Notes under the pieces: model-generated
What the model saw: the letters and a program-made list of their open reading frames with translations, nothing else
Told to the model about the DNA's origin: nothing
The model's database searches: none
NCBI RefSeq assembly: GCF_032154225.1
Contig: NZ_JALDYF010000017.1
Span: 31,119-95,118 of the forward strand
Length of the DNA: 64,000 bases
Source: Psychrobacillus sp032154225
Lineage (GTDB): Bacteria > Bacillota > Bacilli > Bacillales_A > Planococcaceae
Direction of reading: 5' to 3'
Position numbers and translations under genes: made by a program
Part shown: positions 53,670 to 63,058 of the stretch, in pieces
Position numbering within the stretch: the stretch's first letter is position 1
How the letters are laid out: each line of letters begins with the position of its first letter

Positions 53670-54119
53670 TTATAACTTTAAGCCGCTTCTGCTTTTAAAT
53701 CTTCTTAGCAAAATGTGACTCTCTACTCTAGTAATACCTTCCAATGCATAAAGCTCTTCATTGATAAACTTTTCCAGACTTACAAAATCATCTACCAGCA
53801 CATGCATATGTAAGGTTGATGGTCCGGTCATTTGGTAACAACTTGAGACACTCGGATTATTCGAGAGTTTTTCAGCAACTTCAACAAGTGAAGATGGCTC
53901 ACAATCTACTTCGAAAAAACCTGAAACCCCTTTTCCAACCTTTTCCGAATTAATAACAACAGTAAATCTCTCAATTACTCCATCCTCTTGTAATTGATGC
54001 ACACGCTCTCGAACAGCAACCCTTGATAAGTTTAGCTCTTTGCCAATATCCACATAAGACAAACGTCCATTCGCGGTTAATAGCTCTAAGATACGTCTAT
54101 CAGTAGCATCTAGCCTCAT
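53670..54119 (-). CDS. Lrp/AsnC-family regulator, YwrC-like
   Basis: 149 residues. N-terminal helix-turn-helix (MRLDATDRRILELLTANGRLSYVDIGKELNLSRVAVRERV) and a C-terminal RAM ligand-binding domain (VVINSEKVGKGVSGFFEVD ... GPSTLHMHVLVDD). In B. subtilis ywrC encodes an Lrp protein beside ywrD, ywrB and ywrA, so this gene probably controls the neighbouring peptide transporter, GGT and CHR genes. I chose the ATG at 54119 over a GTG five codons upstream; the ribosome site is weak for both. Confidence 0.87.
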   Translation of the reverse strand: MRLDATDRRILELLTANGRLSYVDIGKELNLSRVAVRERVHQLQEDGVIERFTVVINSEKVGKGVSGFFEVDCEPSSLVEVAEKLSNNPSVSSCYQMTGPSTLHMHVLVDDFVSLEKFINEELYALEGITRVESHILLRRFKSRSGLKL

Positions 54120-54266
54120 ACAAATTACACCCACTTTCTCCCATGTAATGATATTATACGAGATACTCTTTCATATGGGAAGTACATTTAATAATTTGCC
54201 GACAATATGTAATCAATTTAATCGGAATATCCCCGATAGTAAGGTTTACATAAATTAATTTATAAA

Positions 54267-54324
54267 AATCGACCGATTATTCATGGGATTCAACCGATTT
54301 CCCCAGCTATTCGACCGATTCTAC
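54267..54324. repeat. ATTCRACCGATT repeat cluster, copy 2
   Basis: Three units (ATCGACCGATT, ATTCAACCGATT, ATTCGACCGATT). It resembles 44431-44467; the two clusters bracket the block that separates glmS from glmM. Confidence 0.6.
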
Positions 54325-54336
54325 TTTTCTCCAACA

Positions 54337-54364
54337 AAAAAACACCATGAGTCCATGGTGTTTT
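54337..54364 (-). terminator. Terminator of the glmM operon
   Basis: AAAACACCATG, short loop, CATGGTGTTTT just after the glmM stop, so glmM and glmS are separate transcription units. Confidence 0.8.
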
Positions 54365-54377
54365 CGCTTCACTTATT

Positions 54378-55730
54378 TTATTCAACTAAGCCCATTTCTG
54401 CTCTTACTACGTCAGCAATGCGATTCACATAGTTTTCGCAATCTTCTTCTGTAACTGCTTCTACCATGACACGCACAAGTGGCTCTGTACCAGAAGGGCG
54501 CACAAGCACACGGCCATTGCCAGCCATTTCTGCTTCTACTTCACTAATCATTGCAGCTACTTTATCATTTTGCGTTACGCCATTTTTATCTGTAACGCGG
54601 ATATTAACTAGTCTTTGTGGGAAAATGGTCATTTCAGATGCTAGTTCTGAAAGTTTTTTCCCAGTAATTTTCATAATATTTACTAGTTGTAAACCTGTTA
54701 ATAAGCCATCGCCAGTCGTATTATAGTCTAAGAATACGATATGTCCTGACTGTTCTCCACCTAGGTTAAAGCCATTCTTTTTCATCTCTTCTACCACATA
54801 ACGATCACCAACTGCTGTTTTCACGCTTGTCATTGCATGCTCTTCTAACGCTTTATAGAAGCCCATGTTACTCATAACAGTCGAAACAACCGTATTATTG
54901 TTTAAACGACCTTCTGCGTTTAGATGCTTTGCACAAATATACATAATTTGGTCTCCATCTACGATCGTTCCCTTTTCATCTACTGCGATTAAGCGGTCTC
55001 CATCTCCATCAAATGCTAGTCCGACGTTTGCACCTTTTTCCAATACAAATTTCGCTAACCCTTCTGGATGTGTCGAGCCCACGCCTTCATTAATATTTAA
55101 ACCATTTGGTGAAGCTCCCATTGTCGACAAGTCTGCTTCTAAATCTGCAAATAAATGTGTCGCAAGAGATGATGTTGCTCCATTTGCACAGTCTAATGCA
55201 ACATGGATTCCATCGAATTCTTCATCAATTGATTGTTTCAAATACTGAATATATTTTTGTCCACCTTCAAAATAATCTGATACAGTTCCAACGCCTGCTC
55301 CTGTTGGACGTGGAAGCTCATCTACAGCAGCGTCTAATAGCTGCTCAAATTCCGCTTCTTGTTCGTCTGAAAGTTTAAACCCATCCGAGCCAAAAAACTT
55401 AATCCCGTTATCAGCTACTGGATTATGAGATGCTGAAATCATCACACCTGCTTCTGCACTCATCACTCTTGTTAAATAAGATACCCCTGGAGTACTAATA
55501 ACACCAAGACGCATTACTTCCACACCAACAGAAAGAAGTCCTGCTACAAGAGCACCTTCTAGCATATGACCAGATATGCGTGTATCGCGACCAATTATAA
55601 CTTTCGCACGATTTTCAGCATCCTTTGTTAAAATATACCCACCAACACGACCTAATTTGAATGCAAGCTCTGGTGTTAACTCTGAGTTTGCAACACCTCT
55701 AACACCGTCTGTACCAAAATATTTACCCAT
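54378..55730 (-). CDS. glmM: Phosphoglucosamine mutase
   Basis: 450 residues. Converts glucosamine-6-phosphate to glucosamine-1-phosphate, the step after GlmS. N-terminus GKYFGTDGVRGVAN, active-site serine loop MISASHNPVADNGIKFFG, metal loop LAFDGDGDR, sugar-binding GGEQSGHI and phosphate-binding RPSGTEPLVRVMVE. Third gene of the cdaA-cdaR-glmM operon, the order conserved in Firmicutes, where CdaA, CdaR and GlmM interact. Confidence 0.98.
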   Translation of the reverse strand: MGKYFGTDGVRGVANSELTPELAFKLGRVGGYILTKDAENRAKVIIGRDTRISGHMLEGALVAGLLSVGVEVMRLGVISTPGVSYLTRVMSAEAGVMISASHNPVADNGIKFFGSDGFKLSDEQEAEFEQLLDAAVDELPRPTGAGVGTVSDYFEGGQKYIQYLKQSIDEEFDGIHVALDCANGATSSLATHLFADLEADLSTMGASPNGLNINEGVGSTHPEGLAKFVLEKGANVGLAFDGDGDRLIAVDEKGTIVDGDQIMYICAKHLNAEGRLNNNTVVSTVMSNMGFYKALEEHAMTSVKTAVGDRYVVEEMKKNGFNLGGEQSGHIVFLDYNTTGDGLLTGLQLVNIMKITGKKLSELASEMTIFPQRLVNIRVTDKNGVTQNDKVAAMISEVEAEMAGNGRVLVRPSGTEPLVRVMVEAVTEEDCENYVNRIADVVRAEMGLVE

Positions 55731-55768
55731 TCTTATCTTCTCTCCTTAAAAGCCAGTTGTACTTTACA

Positions 55769-57031
55769 TTAAGCTTCTTTTATCGTTAGTTTCACTTCGG
55801 ACTTAGACATTTCCAATTCTACGTCTGTGATGACATTCATTTTTATCGGAAATGTTTTTTCACCTATAGTAGCATCATTTGCATCTACATATAGAGCAAT
55901 ATCGCTCGTTTTAATCTTATCTAATGCTTCTGGTGTTCCTTTTGCTATTACTGTCACAATGCCATCTGTAGATGTTTCAAATTCACTTATTAGTTGCTCT
56001 GGGAGATTCCTTACTTCGACCGATATTTGATCAAATGTTTTCGTACTAAGACCTGAAACAGATTCTTCATCTATATCTGGTTCTTCAATAGGTGCAGGTG
56101 TCACATCCCCAATCACTTTTAACTTGTCTAAGGACATTTTCGTTACACCTTCCGGAAGTACTAGCTTCGTCTCAAACTCACCTGACTGCTCTAGCTTACT
56201 CACGTCAACCTCTACATTTAGCTGCTCCATTTTATCTAGTATTATGCGGGGACCAAATAGACGAATCTTTTCGACAGTTGTTGATAACTTGTTAATAACA
56301 ACACCTTCTTTTGGGATCCCTTTTGCCGACAACACTACTGGAACTTCTTTACTATACTCTTCTACATTCACCTTCACTTGAACTGTTTTCGGTTCAATCG
56401 TGACATTTAACTTATTCAAATCTCGATCAAGCACTCGAATACTTGCCTCTTGTTCAAATGATTTCGAGATTCCTTTTTCTCCATTAATCGTTGCTTTTAC
56501 GTAGCTTATGCTATCCACAACACTTTTTGCTCCAGTAATTGTTACTGTTCTTGGTTCCAATTCATACGATTTCACCACATAGTTTTCAGCAAGCAAGCCT
56601 TCATTCATATCTGGATCTATTTCTTTTTCTACTGTAATACGCTCCTCAATCACAATAGTTGCATAGCGTGGGTCAATCCGAACATTCAGCTTTTCTGAAA
56701 AATTCTCATGAGAAATTTCTACTCGATGCGTACCGATTGTCAACTTTCTCAAGTCTATGAACACTTTGTAGTCCTTCATTGCTCTTGCAGAAAATACTAA
56801 TGTCGAAGGTCCTTCAATGTTTACTGTAACAGTTTCTGGTGCTCCCGTTACGATTAAATTATCATCATCATAATATACTTCTACTGGTACTTCTCTAAGC
56901 GTATCTATTTGCGTGCTGCTTTTATTTCCATTTGTATTTTCCATTTCATTTTTTACGGAAATGAATAACGATATCGCTAGCACTAGCGCAATTATTCGCA
57001 AAAACCAAGGATTTGACATCATTTTATCCAT
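55769..57031 (-). CDS. cdaR: CdaA regulator, YbbR-domain protein
   Basis: 420 residues with an N-terminal membrane anchor (NPWFLRIIALVLAISLFISV) and a series of extracytoplasmic YbbR domains, recognisable by repeated VTVxxP-like and PRTVTITG segments. It modulates the c-di-AMP cyclase CdaA. Its start overlaps the cdaA end by eight bases, and it is followed by glmM. Confidence 0.93.
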   Translation of the reverse strand: MDKMMSNPWFLRIIALVLAISLFISVKNEMENTNGNKSSTQIDTLREVPVEVYYDDDNLIVTGAPETVTVNIEGPSTLVFSARAMKDYKVFIDLRKLTIGTHRVEISHENFSEKLNVRIDPRYATIVIEERITVEKEIDPDMNEGLLAENYVVKSYELEPRTVTITGAKSVVDSISYVKATINGEKGISKSFEQEASIRVLDRDLNKLNVTIEPKTVQVKVNVEEYSKEVPVVLSAKGIPKEGVVINKLSTTVEKIRLFGPRIILDKMEQLNVEVDVSKLEQSGEFETKLVLPEGVTKMSLDKLKVIGDVTPAPIEEPDIDEESVSGLSTKTFDQISVEVRNLPEQLISEFETSTDGIVTVIAKGTPEALDKIKTSDIALYVDANDATIGEKTFPIKMNVITDVELEMSKSEVKLTIKEA

Positions 57032-57860
57032 TTTGTTTCCCCCTCCATGACCATATAGAAGAAGTTACCTGCTCTGCCGTTGAACCAAACCAAAGGCGTC
57101 GTAAATGAGTTTCAAATTCTTCCATGGATAAATTTCTATGGAGATCACCATTAGATGTTAAGCTTACTGCTCCTGTTTCCTCTGACACAACAATTGTAAT
57201 CGCATCCGTCACTTCACTCAAACCAATCGCAGCACGATGCCTCGTTCCAAGCTCTTTTGAAATAAAAGGACTTTCAGAAAGCGGCAAATAACATCCAGCA
57301 GCAGCGATATTATTTTTTTGTAAAATCACTGCTCCATCATGCAATGGTGTATTTGGGATAAAAATATTAATCATTAATTCTGATGTAATGTTTGCGTTCA
57401 AAGGAATTCCTGTTTCAATATAATCCGTCAATCCGGTTTCTCGTTCAATCGATATTAATGCACCGATTCGACGCTTCGCCATATAACTCACTGATTTGGT
57501 CATTGCCTCTATTAAACGGTTCTGTTCCTCTTCATCTTGCATTGAATTTCTTGAAAATAACGCTCCCCTACCGATTTGTTCAAGTGCTCTTCTAATTTCC
57601 GGCTGGAATATGATAATAATTGCTAAAAATCCAAAGTTAATAACTTGTTCCAACATCCATCCGAATGTATCCAAACCTAAAAAGTCTGTAACAACTCTAG
57701 CGATGACAATGACAAATATCCCCTTCAATAATTGGACTGCTTTCGTTCCTTTTATAAGGGTAATTATTTTATATATAACAAACCAAACAAATAAAACATC
57801 TAATATGTTTACAAGTACGTTTACTGGCATTAACTCGGAAAACTGTTCCATAAACGACAT
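57024..57860 (-). CDS. cdaA: Diadenylate cyclase CdaA
   Basis: 278 residues with three N-terminal membrane helices and a cytoplasmic DAC domain: the DGA motif in NTPLHDGAVILQKN and RHR in ELGTRHRAAIGLSE. It makes c-di-AMP from two ATP, controlling potassium, osmotic balance and cell-wall homeostasis. Start at 57860 (GTGGGGG upstream); the frame is open 12 codons further. First gene of the cdaA-cdaR-glmM operon, separated from rsiW by a terminator. Confidence 0.95.
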   Translation of the reverse strand: MSFMEQFSELMPVNVLVNILDVLFVWFVIYKIITLIKGTKAVQLLKGIFVIVIARVVTDFLGLDTFGWMLEQVINFGFLAIIIIFQPEIRRALEQIGRGALFSRNSMQDEEEQNRLIEAMTKSVSYMAKRRIGALISIERETGLTDYIETGIPLNANITSELMINIFIPNTPLHDGAVILQKNNIAAAGCYLPLSESPFISKELGTRHRAAIGLSEVTDAITIVVSEETGAVSLTSNGDLHRNLSMEEFETHLRRLWFGSTAEQVTSSIWSWRGKQNG

Positions 57861-57940
57861 GTGGCATCCCCCACTTTTCATCACAAATCCATACAAGTAA
57901 AGTATATCATAGTTAAGGATTTCTTCCCTTTTTTAGACAT

Positions 57941-57974
57941 AAAAAAGTCTACCCAATATCGGAATAGACTTTTT
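57941..57974 (-). terminator. Terminator of the sigW-rsiW operon
   Basis: AAAAAGTCTA and TAGACTTTTT arms straddling the rsiW stop codon region. Confidence 0.75.
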
Positions 57975-57975
57975 C

Positions 57976-58608
57976 TCACTTTTCAGTATCTTCTTTTTCA
58001 AAAAGGGACATAATTTCTTTTGCCCCATCTTTAATCGTGAACCAAAGCCAATCAAATACTTCGTTAATCTCTTCTGTTTTACCTGCAACTACCGCAGTAG
58101 AGGCCATATATTTGGAGCCGTTAATAATCGTTAAATTCCCTTTCAACTCGCCCTCGATACGGACATCTCCATTTTTCACAACTAAGTTACCTTCCACGAC
58201 TTGTCCTGCTGGGATAATAACCGTTTCACCTTCCACTACGACATTGGCTTGTTTTGTAAATGAAAACTGCTGTTGTTCATTAAAGTTAGAAAATAACGCT
58301 CCACTCATCAATAAAAAGAATAAAGCCGCTGCAGTAACAATTGGATGACGACGCAACCATCTACTAACACCAGCATGTGATTTTTCTTTTGGTAGTCTTG
58401 CCATTACCGCTTTTGTGAAATTACTCGGTGCTTCTATATGAGCTGCTCCTTTTACGAAAGCAACAACTTCGCTTAACTCATGCATATGTTTTTGACAATC
58501 CGTACATGACTGCAAGTGAGATTTTAGTTCCAGCTCATGTTCACGGCTAATTCCGCCATCTAAATAATCATGCATAAAGTGAACAATTCGTTCTGGACAC
58601 GCATTCAT
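57976..58608 (-). CDS. rsiW: Anti-sigma-W factor
   Basis: 210 residues. Cytoplasmic ZAS domain with the zinc ligands in ELELKSHLQSCTDCQKHM (His..Cys..Cys), a single membrane helix (IVTAAALFFLLMSGALFS) near residues 90-106, and an extracytoplasmic domain with repeated NLVVKNGDVRIEGELKGN strands. It binds SigW until cleaved by regulated proteolysis on envelope stress. Lies 12 bases after sigW, as in Bacillus. Confidence 0.95.
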   Translation of the reverse strand: MNACPERIVHFMHDYLDGGISREHELELKSHLQSCTDCQKHMHELSEVVAFVKGAAHIEAPSNFTKAVMARLPKEKSHAGVSRWLRRHPIVTAAALFFLLMSGALFSNFNEQQQFSFTKQANVVVEGETVIIPAGQVVEGNLVVKNGDVRIEGELKGNLTIINGSKYMASTAVVAGKTEEINEVFDWLWFTIKDGAKEIMSLFEKEDTEK

Positions 58609-58620
58609 CGCGATTCCCTC

Positions 58621-59196
58621 CTACAACAAATTGGGCTGTTTACTTAGCTGTTTTCTAAGCGCTTCCCGCCCTCTATGGATTCTTGTTTTTACTGTTCCCA
58701 ACGGTAATTCTAGTATCTCGCTAATTTCTTGTAAAGACAATTCGTCCATGTATTTTAGAACGATTGCTGTACGATATTTATCAGGCAGCCGACTTATTTC
58801 ATATTGTATGCGATCTTGTAATTCAAGCTTCATCAGTTCTTCTTCCGGAAGTTCTTCTGCAGCTGCTATTTGTGAATACATATTAAGTCCTTCAGTTCCA
58901 GCAACTTCTGCATCTAGAAAATAATCTGGCTTTTTTTTACGAATGCGGTCAATACATAAATTCGTTGCGATTCGATAGAGCCAAGTTGAAAATTTTCTTT
59001 TTTGATCAAACGTGTGTATGTTTATAAAAGCTCGCACAAATGCTTCTTGGGCTATGTCCTCAGCTTCATGTCTATTCCCTAGCATGCGAAAGCACACTTG
59101 AAAAAGCCTTTGCTGATATACCTCGACAATCTCCGCGAATGCGTCCTGGTCACCTTTTAGAACCTGTTTTATTCGTTTGTTTATTAACGCATCCAT
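58621..59196 (-). CDS. sigW: ECF sigma factor SigW
   Basis: 191 residues with region 2 (NRHEAEDIAQEAFVRAFINI ... KFSTWLYRIATNLCIDRIRK) and region 4 (LPDKYRTAIVLKYMDELSLQEISEILELPLGTVKTRIHRGREALR). Adjacent to rsiW and upstream of the cdaA operon as in B. subtilis, and preceded by a SigW-type promoter. It directs defence against membrane-active compounds and envelope stress. Confidence 0.96.
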   Translation of the reverse strand: MDALINKRIKQVLKGDQDAFAEIVEVYQQRLFQVCFRMLGNRHEAEDIAQEAFVRAFINIHTFDQKRKFSTWLYRIATNLCIDRIRKKKPDYFLDAEVAGTEGLNMYSQIAAAEELPEEELMKLELQDRIQYEISRLPDKYRTAIVLKYMDELSLQEISEILELPLGTVKTRIHRGREALRKQLSKQPNLL

Positions 59197-59233
59197 CGTG
59201 TGATTCCCCTCCGCTCCATGCGGCTGTCTATCA

Positions 59234-59262
59234 TATACGTATCAACTGGCAGACAGGTTTCA
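59234..59262 (-). promoter_or_regulatory. Autoregulatory SigW promoter
   Basis: On the minus strand, TGAAAC (59262-59257), 17 bases, CGTATA (59239-59234): the known SigW consensus, 38 bases before the sigW start. Confidence 0.9.
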
Positions 59263-59321
59263 TTTTTTCTATTATTTTTATTCTAACAAACATTTATCTA
59301 CTTGTGTTGTTAAATTTAAAC

Positions 59322-59347
59322 AAAAAAGCAGACGAAGCGTCTGCTTT
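59322..59347 (-). terminator. Terminator of the arginase gene
   Basis: AAAGCAGACGC and its complement followed by TTTTTT on the minus strand, overlapping the stop codon. Confidence 0.8.
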
Positions 59348-60251
59348 ATACTAAACTTTCACCAAATAGTGATCCCATCAGTGCAACGGCAACATCGGCC
59401 GTTTTATTTTTTTCATCTAAGATTGGATTTACTTCTACAAATTCAGCGGAAGTAATGAAACCTTCTGTATACAACATTTCCATCGCTAAATGACTTTCAC
59501 GATAACTTATTCCACCTGGCACTGGTGTACCAACCCCTGGTGTATAAAGTGGATCTAATCCATCTAAATCCAATGATAAATGTACTCCATCTACTTTACG
59601 TTCTTTTAAATAAGCAATTGCTTGATCCATCACTTCTGTCATACCTAGCTTATCAATTTCATGCATTGTAAACACTTTAATACCTAGTTCTTTTATTAAT
59701 TCGCGTTCACCTGGATCTACCGAACGTGCACCAATAATAATAACGTTTTCTGGTTTAATTTTTGGGGCATAACCACGAATATTCACTAAGTCTTTATGAC
59801 CTAATCCTAAACTTGCAGCTAATGGCATACCATGAATATTCCCTGAAGGAGAAGTTTCCGCAGTATTTAAATCTGCATGTGCATCATACCAAATAACGCC
59901 AAGGTTTTCATAATGATCCGCTAATCCTGCAAGCGTTCCAATTGCAATACTATGATCCCCACCAAGCACTAACGGAAATTGACTTCCCTTTAATACTTCA
60001 TGCACTTTGTCGCCAAGTTTCGTATTTCCCTCGATTACTTCTTCTAAATTACGTAAATGAGTATCCGTAGGTTGTTCTTTTCTTGTGTGACCTATTGCAA
60101 TGTCACCTTCGTCTTTTACAGAATGACCTAATGCCTCTAAACGCTCCATTACCCCAGCATATCGAATAGCGCTCGGCCCCATATCTACACCGCGTCTATT
60201 CTGGCCAAGATCCATTGGTACACCTATGATCGAAATATTTAATTTATTCAT
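59346..60251 (-). CDS. rocF: Arginase
   Basis: 301 residues. Hydrolyses arginine to ornithine and urea. Manganese-binding motifs GGDHSIAIGT, WYDAHADLNT and HLSLDLDGLDP are intact, along with the substrate loop SGNIHGMPLA. Start at 60251 (AAGGGGG upstream). Single gene with its own terminator. In Bacilli rocF supplies nitrogen from arginine. A formiminoglutamase or agmatinase is less likely given the strong match to bacterial arginase. Confidence 0.95.
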   Translation of the reverse strand: MNKLNISIIGVPMDLGQNRRGVDMGPSAIRYAGVMERLEALGHSVKDEGDIAIGHTRKEQPTDTHLRNLEEVIEGNTKLGDKVHEVLKGSQFPLVLGGDHSIAIGTLAGLADHYENLGVIWYDAHADLNTAETSPSGNIHGMPLAASLGLGHKDLVNIRGYAPKIKPENVIIIGARSVDPGERELIKELGIKVFTMHEIDKLGMTEVMDQAIAYLKERKVDGVHLSLDLDGLDPLYTPGVGTPVPGGISYRESHLAMEMLYTEGFITSAEFVEVNPILDEKNKTADVAVALMGSLFGESLV

Positions 60252-60321
60252 TATTTTATACCCCCTTTTGTTTATACACTTATTGTAAACCCTAGAGTAT
60301 CGTTGGCTCAACCCAACAAAA

Positions 60322-60903
60322 TCATGAATATTTATTCATCAATTGAACAAGCATATTTTTAACATCCGGCCATTCACTCTCAATAATCGAGTATACGACT
60401 GCATTTCTTACCGTACCATTTGAACGTATACGCTCATTGCGTAAAACTCCTTCTTTTATACCGCCTATTCGCTCGATTGCACGTTGTGAGCTGACATTTA
60501 ACTCATCTGTTTTAAATTGTACCCGAATCATTCCAAGCGTTTCAAAACTATATTCTAACAGCAAATATTTGCACGTCGTATTCACATGTGTTCGCTGAAA
60601 CTTATTTCCATAAAAAGTTGATCCTATTTCACAGCTAAGATTTATTTCATCTATACCGTATATGCGCGTCGTCCCCATTATTTCTTTTGTATCTGTATGT
60701 TCCACTACAAAAGCAAAAGCAGTTTTGGCAATATTCATTTGTTGAATACCTACTTGTAACCACTTCTCCAACTGGTCATGGTCCTCTACTTTATTTAGCA
60801 TAAATTCAAAAATCTTTGGATCGTAAAGTTCCCATAAACGCTGCACATCTGCTTGTTCTAGCGGACGTAACGTTACATCTCCATACACGATTGTATTTGC
60901 CAA
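60322..60903 (-). CDS. GNAT acetyltransferase, RimJ/RimL-like
   Basis: 193 residues of the GNAT fold: GDVTLRPLEQADVQRLWEL at the start, the strand GTTRIYGIDEINLSCEIGSTFY, FKTDELNVSSQRAIERIGGIKEGVLRNERI with the acetyl-CoA-associated end. Members acetylate ribosomal proteins, amino groups or small molecules; the substrate is unknown. It lies between the citrate synthase terminator and arginase. Confidence 0.85.
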   Translation of the reverse strand: MANTIVYGDVTLRPLEQADVQRLWELYDPKIFEFMLNKVEDHDQLEKWLQVGIQQMNIAKTAFAFVVEHTDTKEIMGTTRIYGIDEINLSCEIGSTFYGNKFQRTHVNTTCKYLLLEYSFETLGMIRVQFKTDELNVSSQRAIERIGGIKEGVLRNERIRSNGTVRNAVVYSIIESEWPDVKNMLVQLMNKYS

Positions 60904-60904
60904 A

Positions 60905-60957
60905 TTTCAACACCTCACTTTTTTCTATTATCATAATAGAAAAAGTGAGGTGTTGAA
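60905..60957. terminator. Long hairpin downstream of citA
   Basis: A stem of about 24 bp built on CAACACCTCACTTTTT and its complement, immediately after the citrate synthase stop. Confidence 0.85.
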
Positions 60958-60962
60958 AAGCA

Positions 60963-62057
60963 TTATTTTAATGAACGGATTTTTCCTGTATACAACGACT
61001 GAGGGCGGAAAAGAATTTTATCCTCAACCTGTTCCATTACATGAGCTGTCCATCCAACCATTCGCGCTACGCTAAATGTTGGCGTAAACAAAGTTGCCGG
61101 CATTTCGATCGAACGCATAATGGCTGCCGCATAAAACTCCACATTCGTATAAAGCTTTCGACCAGGTTTATATTGCTCTAAAATAGCTATAATTTCTCTC
61201 TCAGCGGCCACAGCCAAATCTAACCATGCATCTGCGCCATGTAGCTGTAAACAAGCTTCTCGCAACAATACAGATCGAGGATCAGCTGTTTTATATATCC
61301 TATGCCCAAATCCCATGATTCTTTCTCCTTGTCTAACCTTTTCTTCTATAACAGATCTAATAAATGACTCTTCTTTTATTTCATCCAATAAATCGAGCAC
61401 TCCAGCAGGTGCACCACCATGCAATGGACCTTTCATCGTCCCAATAGCGGAAGTAATTGCCGCTGGTAAGTCAGATTCGGTTGATACCGTTACTCTTGCC
61501 GCAAACGTCGAAGCATTTAATCCATGCTCCATTGTCAACTTTAAATACGTTTCTAGTGCTTTTACTTGTGTAGGAGTCGGTGCGACACCTGTTAACATCC
61601 ACAAATAATTTTCCGTATGATTGAAACAATCATTTGCTTCGACTAAAGGAAGACTATTTTGATTTCTATAATGTCTAGCAATAATCGCTGGAAGTGCACC
61701 AGTTAAATGAATAGCTTGCTTGATCATATCCTGTTTTAAAAATTCTCCTGTAGCAAATGCAGAGATCGCCGTTCTCATCGCATCCATAATGGTAACCGTC
61801 GCTGGAAGTGCGTCTATTACATTGCAAATATGAAGTGGCAAATGTCTACCTACCTTCAACTGTTCTTCAAACTGCTGTCGTTCCATCTCAGACGGCAATT
61901 CGTCGTACCATAAAAAGTACGCCACTTGCTCAAATGAATAATTAGGTACCAACTCTTTTACATCTACACCACGGTATCTTAATATCCCCTGGTCACCATC
62001 AACTAAACCAATTCCCGTATGCACCGCGACAACATCTTTTAATCCTTTTTGAAACAT
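60963..62057 (-). CDS. citA: Citrate synthase, CitA-like
   Basis: 364 residues. Condenses acetyl-CoA and oxaloacetate. Catalytic regions GPLHGGAPAGVLDLL, the signature GFGHRIYKTADPR and the late Asp region VEFYAAAIMRSI. Start at 62057 (AGGAGG upstream); the frame is open further but overlaps the regulator gene. It is divergent from a LysR gene exactly like citA-citR of B. subtilis, where it is the minor citrate synthase. A methylcitrate synthase cannot be excluded. Confidence 0.88.
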   Translation of the reverse strand: MFQKGLKDVVAVHTGIGLVDGDQGILRYRGVDVKELVPNYSFEQVAYFLWYDELPSEMERQQFEEQLKVGRHLPLHICNVIDALPATVTIMDAMRTAISAFATGEFLKQDMIKQAIHLTGALPAIIARHYRNQNSLPLVEANDCFNHTENYLWMLTGVAPTPTQVKALETYLKLTMEHGLNASTFAARVTVSTESDLPAAITSAIGTMKGPLHGGAPAGVLDLLDEIKEESFIRSVIEEKVRQGERIMGFGHRIYKTADPRSVLLREACLQLHGADAWLDLAVAAEREIIAILEQYKPGRKLYTNVEFYAAAIMRSIEMPATLFTPTFSVARMVGWTAHVMEQVEDKILFRPQSLYTGKIRSLK

Positions 62058-62129
62058 TATAACTCCTCCTTCTTTTCTTTTAGTATAAGAAAGATATATA
62101 ATTATGAAAATTAAATATGTTTGATGAAG

Positions 62130-62150
62130 TTGATTAAATTTTATAATCAA
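62130..62150. promoter_or_regulatory. LysR-type operator between citA and citR
   Basis: Interrupted dyad TTGATTA, 7 bases, TAATCAA, with the T-N11-A pattern, in the intergenic region of the divergent pair. Confidence 0.6.
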
Positions 62151-62166
62151 TTGGAGGTCGATTTTA

Positions 62167-63048
62167 TTGGAATACCAATGGCTCAAAACATTCATTGTTG
62201 CTGCCGAAACAAATAATTTTAGAAAAGCATCTGAAAAGTTAATGATTTCTCAACCCGGTGTCACAGTCCATATTAAATTGTTAGAAGAATATCTAGGAAT
62301 ACTTTTATTTAATCGTACAAATAAACGAGTAAGTTTGACGGATGCCGGAAAAGTATTTTATTTAGAAGCAATAGTGCTTGTAAAAGAATTCGAGGGTAGC
62401 ATTGACCGATTACACGCTTATTCAGAAGGATATCGAAGAAAATGGAGTGTCGCCATTTCTCCCTTAATGGCTGAAACAATTTTACCGTACATATTGCGCT
62501 CGTTTATGGAAAAACATTCCGATTTAGAAGTATCTATAAGAGTAGAGGAATCTGCTTTTATCGAAGAGCTAGTAGCAAGCGGAGAAGTAAATATTGGAAT
62601 TTCTGCTTTAAATGCGACACGAAAAGATATAGAAGCTATTGAACTGTATGAGGACCCTCTACTCTTCATCGTCCCTACAGATGGATATGAGGAAGAATCA
62701 GCCCCAATATTCGATACAGAACAGTATTTAAAACAAAACTACCTATTCACCCACCATCATCCGGTCGTATGGGATGGACTGCTCTTACAACTGCGCAAGC
62801 AAGTAAATACGATTAGAACTATGCGAGTGACCCAAGCACATATCGTAAAACGCTTTATACAGGAAGGACTAGGCGCTTCTTTTCTGCCACAGTCCATTAT
62901 TAAAAGAGAATTAATCGAAGGACGTGTCATGAACATTCCATTTGATCTATTCCCACTTCCTAAAGTAAAAACGTTTTTATTGCTTAAAAACACAGGTGAG
63001 CTGGAACAGGAGTTTATCGAAAAAATTTCAAACTATTATTTTGGATAG
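62167..63048 (+). CDS. citR: LysR-family regulator, CitR-like
   Basis: 293 residues with the N-terminal winged helix (WLKTFIVAAETNNFRKASEKLMISQPGVTVHIKLLEEYLG) and a periplasmic-binding-like effector domain. Start is a TTG with GGAGG 9 bases upstream. Divergent from citrate synthase as in B. subtilis, where CitR represses citA. It is followed within 11 bases by the phosphatase gene. Confidence 0.85.
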   Translation: MEYQWLKTFIVAAETNNFRKASEKLMISQPGVTVHIKLLEEYLGILLFNRTNKRVSLTDAGKVFYLEAIVLVKEFEGSIDRLHAYSEGYRRKWSVAISPLMAETILPYILRSFMEKHSDLEVSIRVEESAFIEELVASGEVNIGISALNATRKDIEAIELYEDPLLFIVPTDGYEEESAPIFDTEQYLKQNYLFTHHHPVVWDGLLLQLRKQVNTIRTMRVTQAHIVKRFIQEGLGASFLPQSIIKRELIEGRVMNIPFDLFPLPKVKTFLLLKNTGELEQEFIEKISNYYFG

Positions 63049-63058
63049 AGGTGGACGT

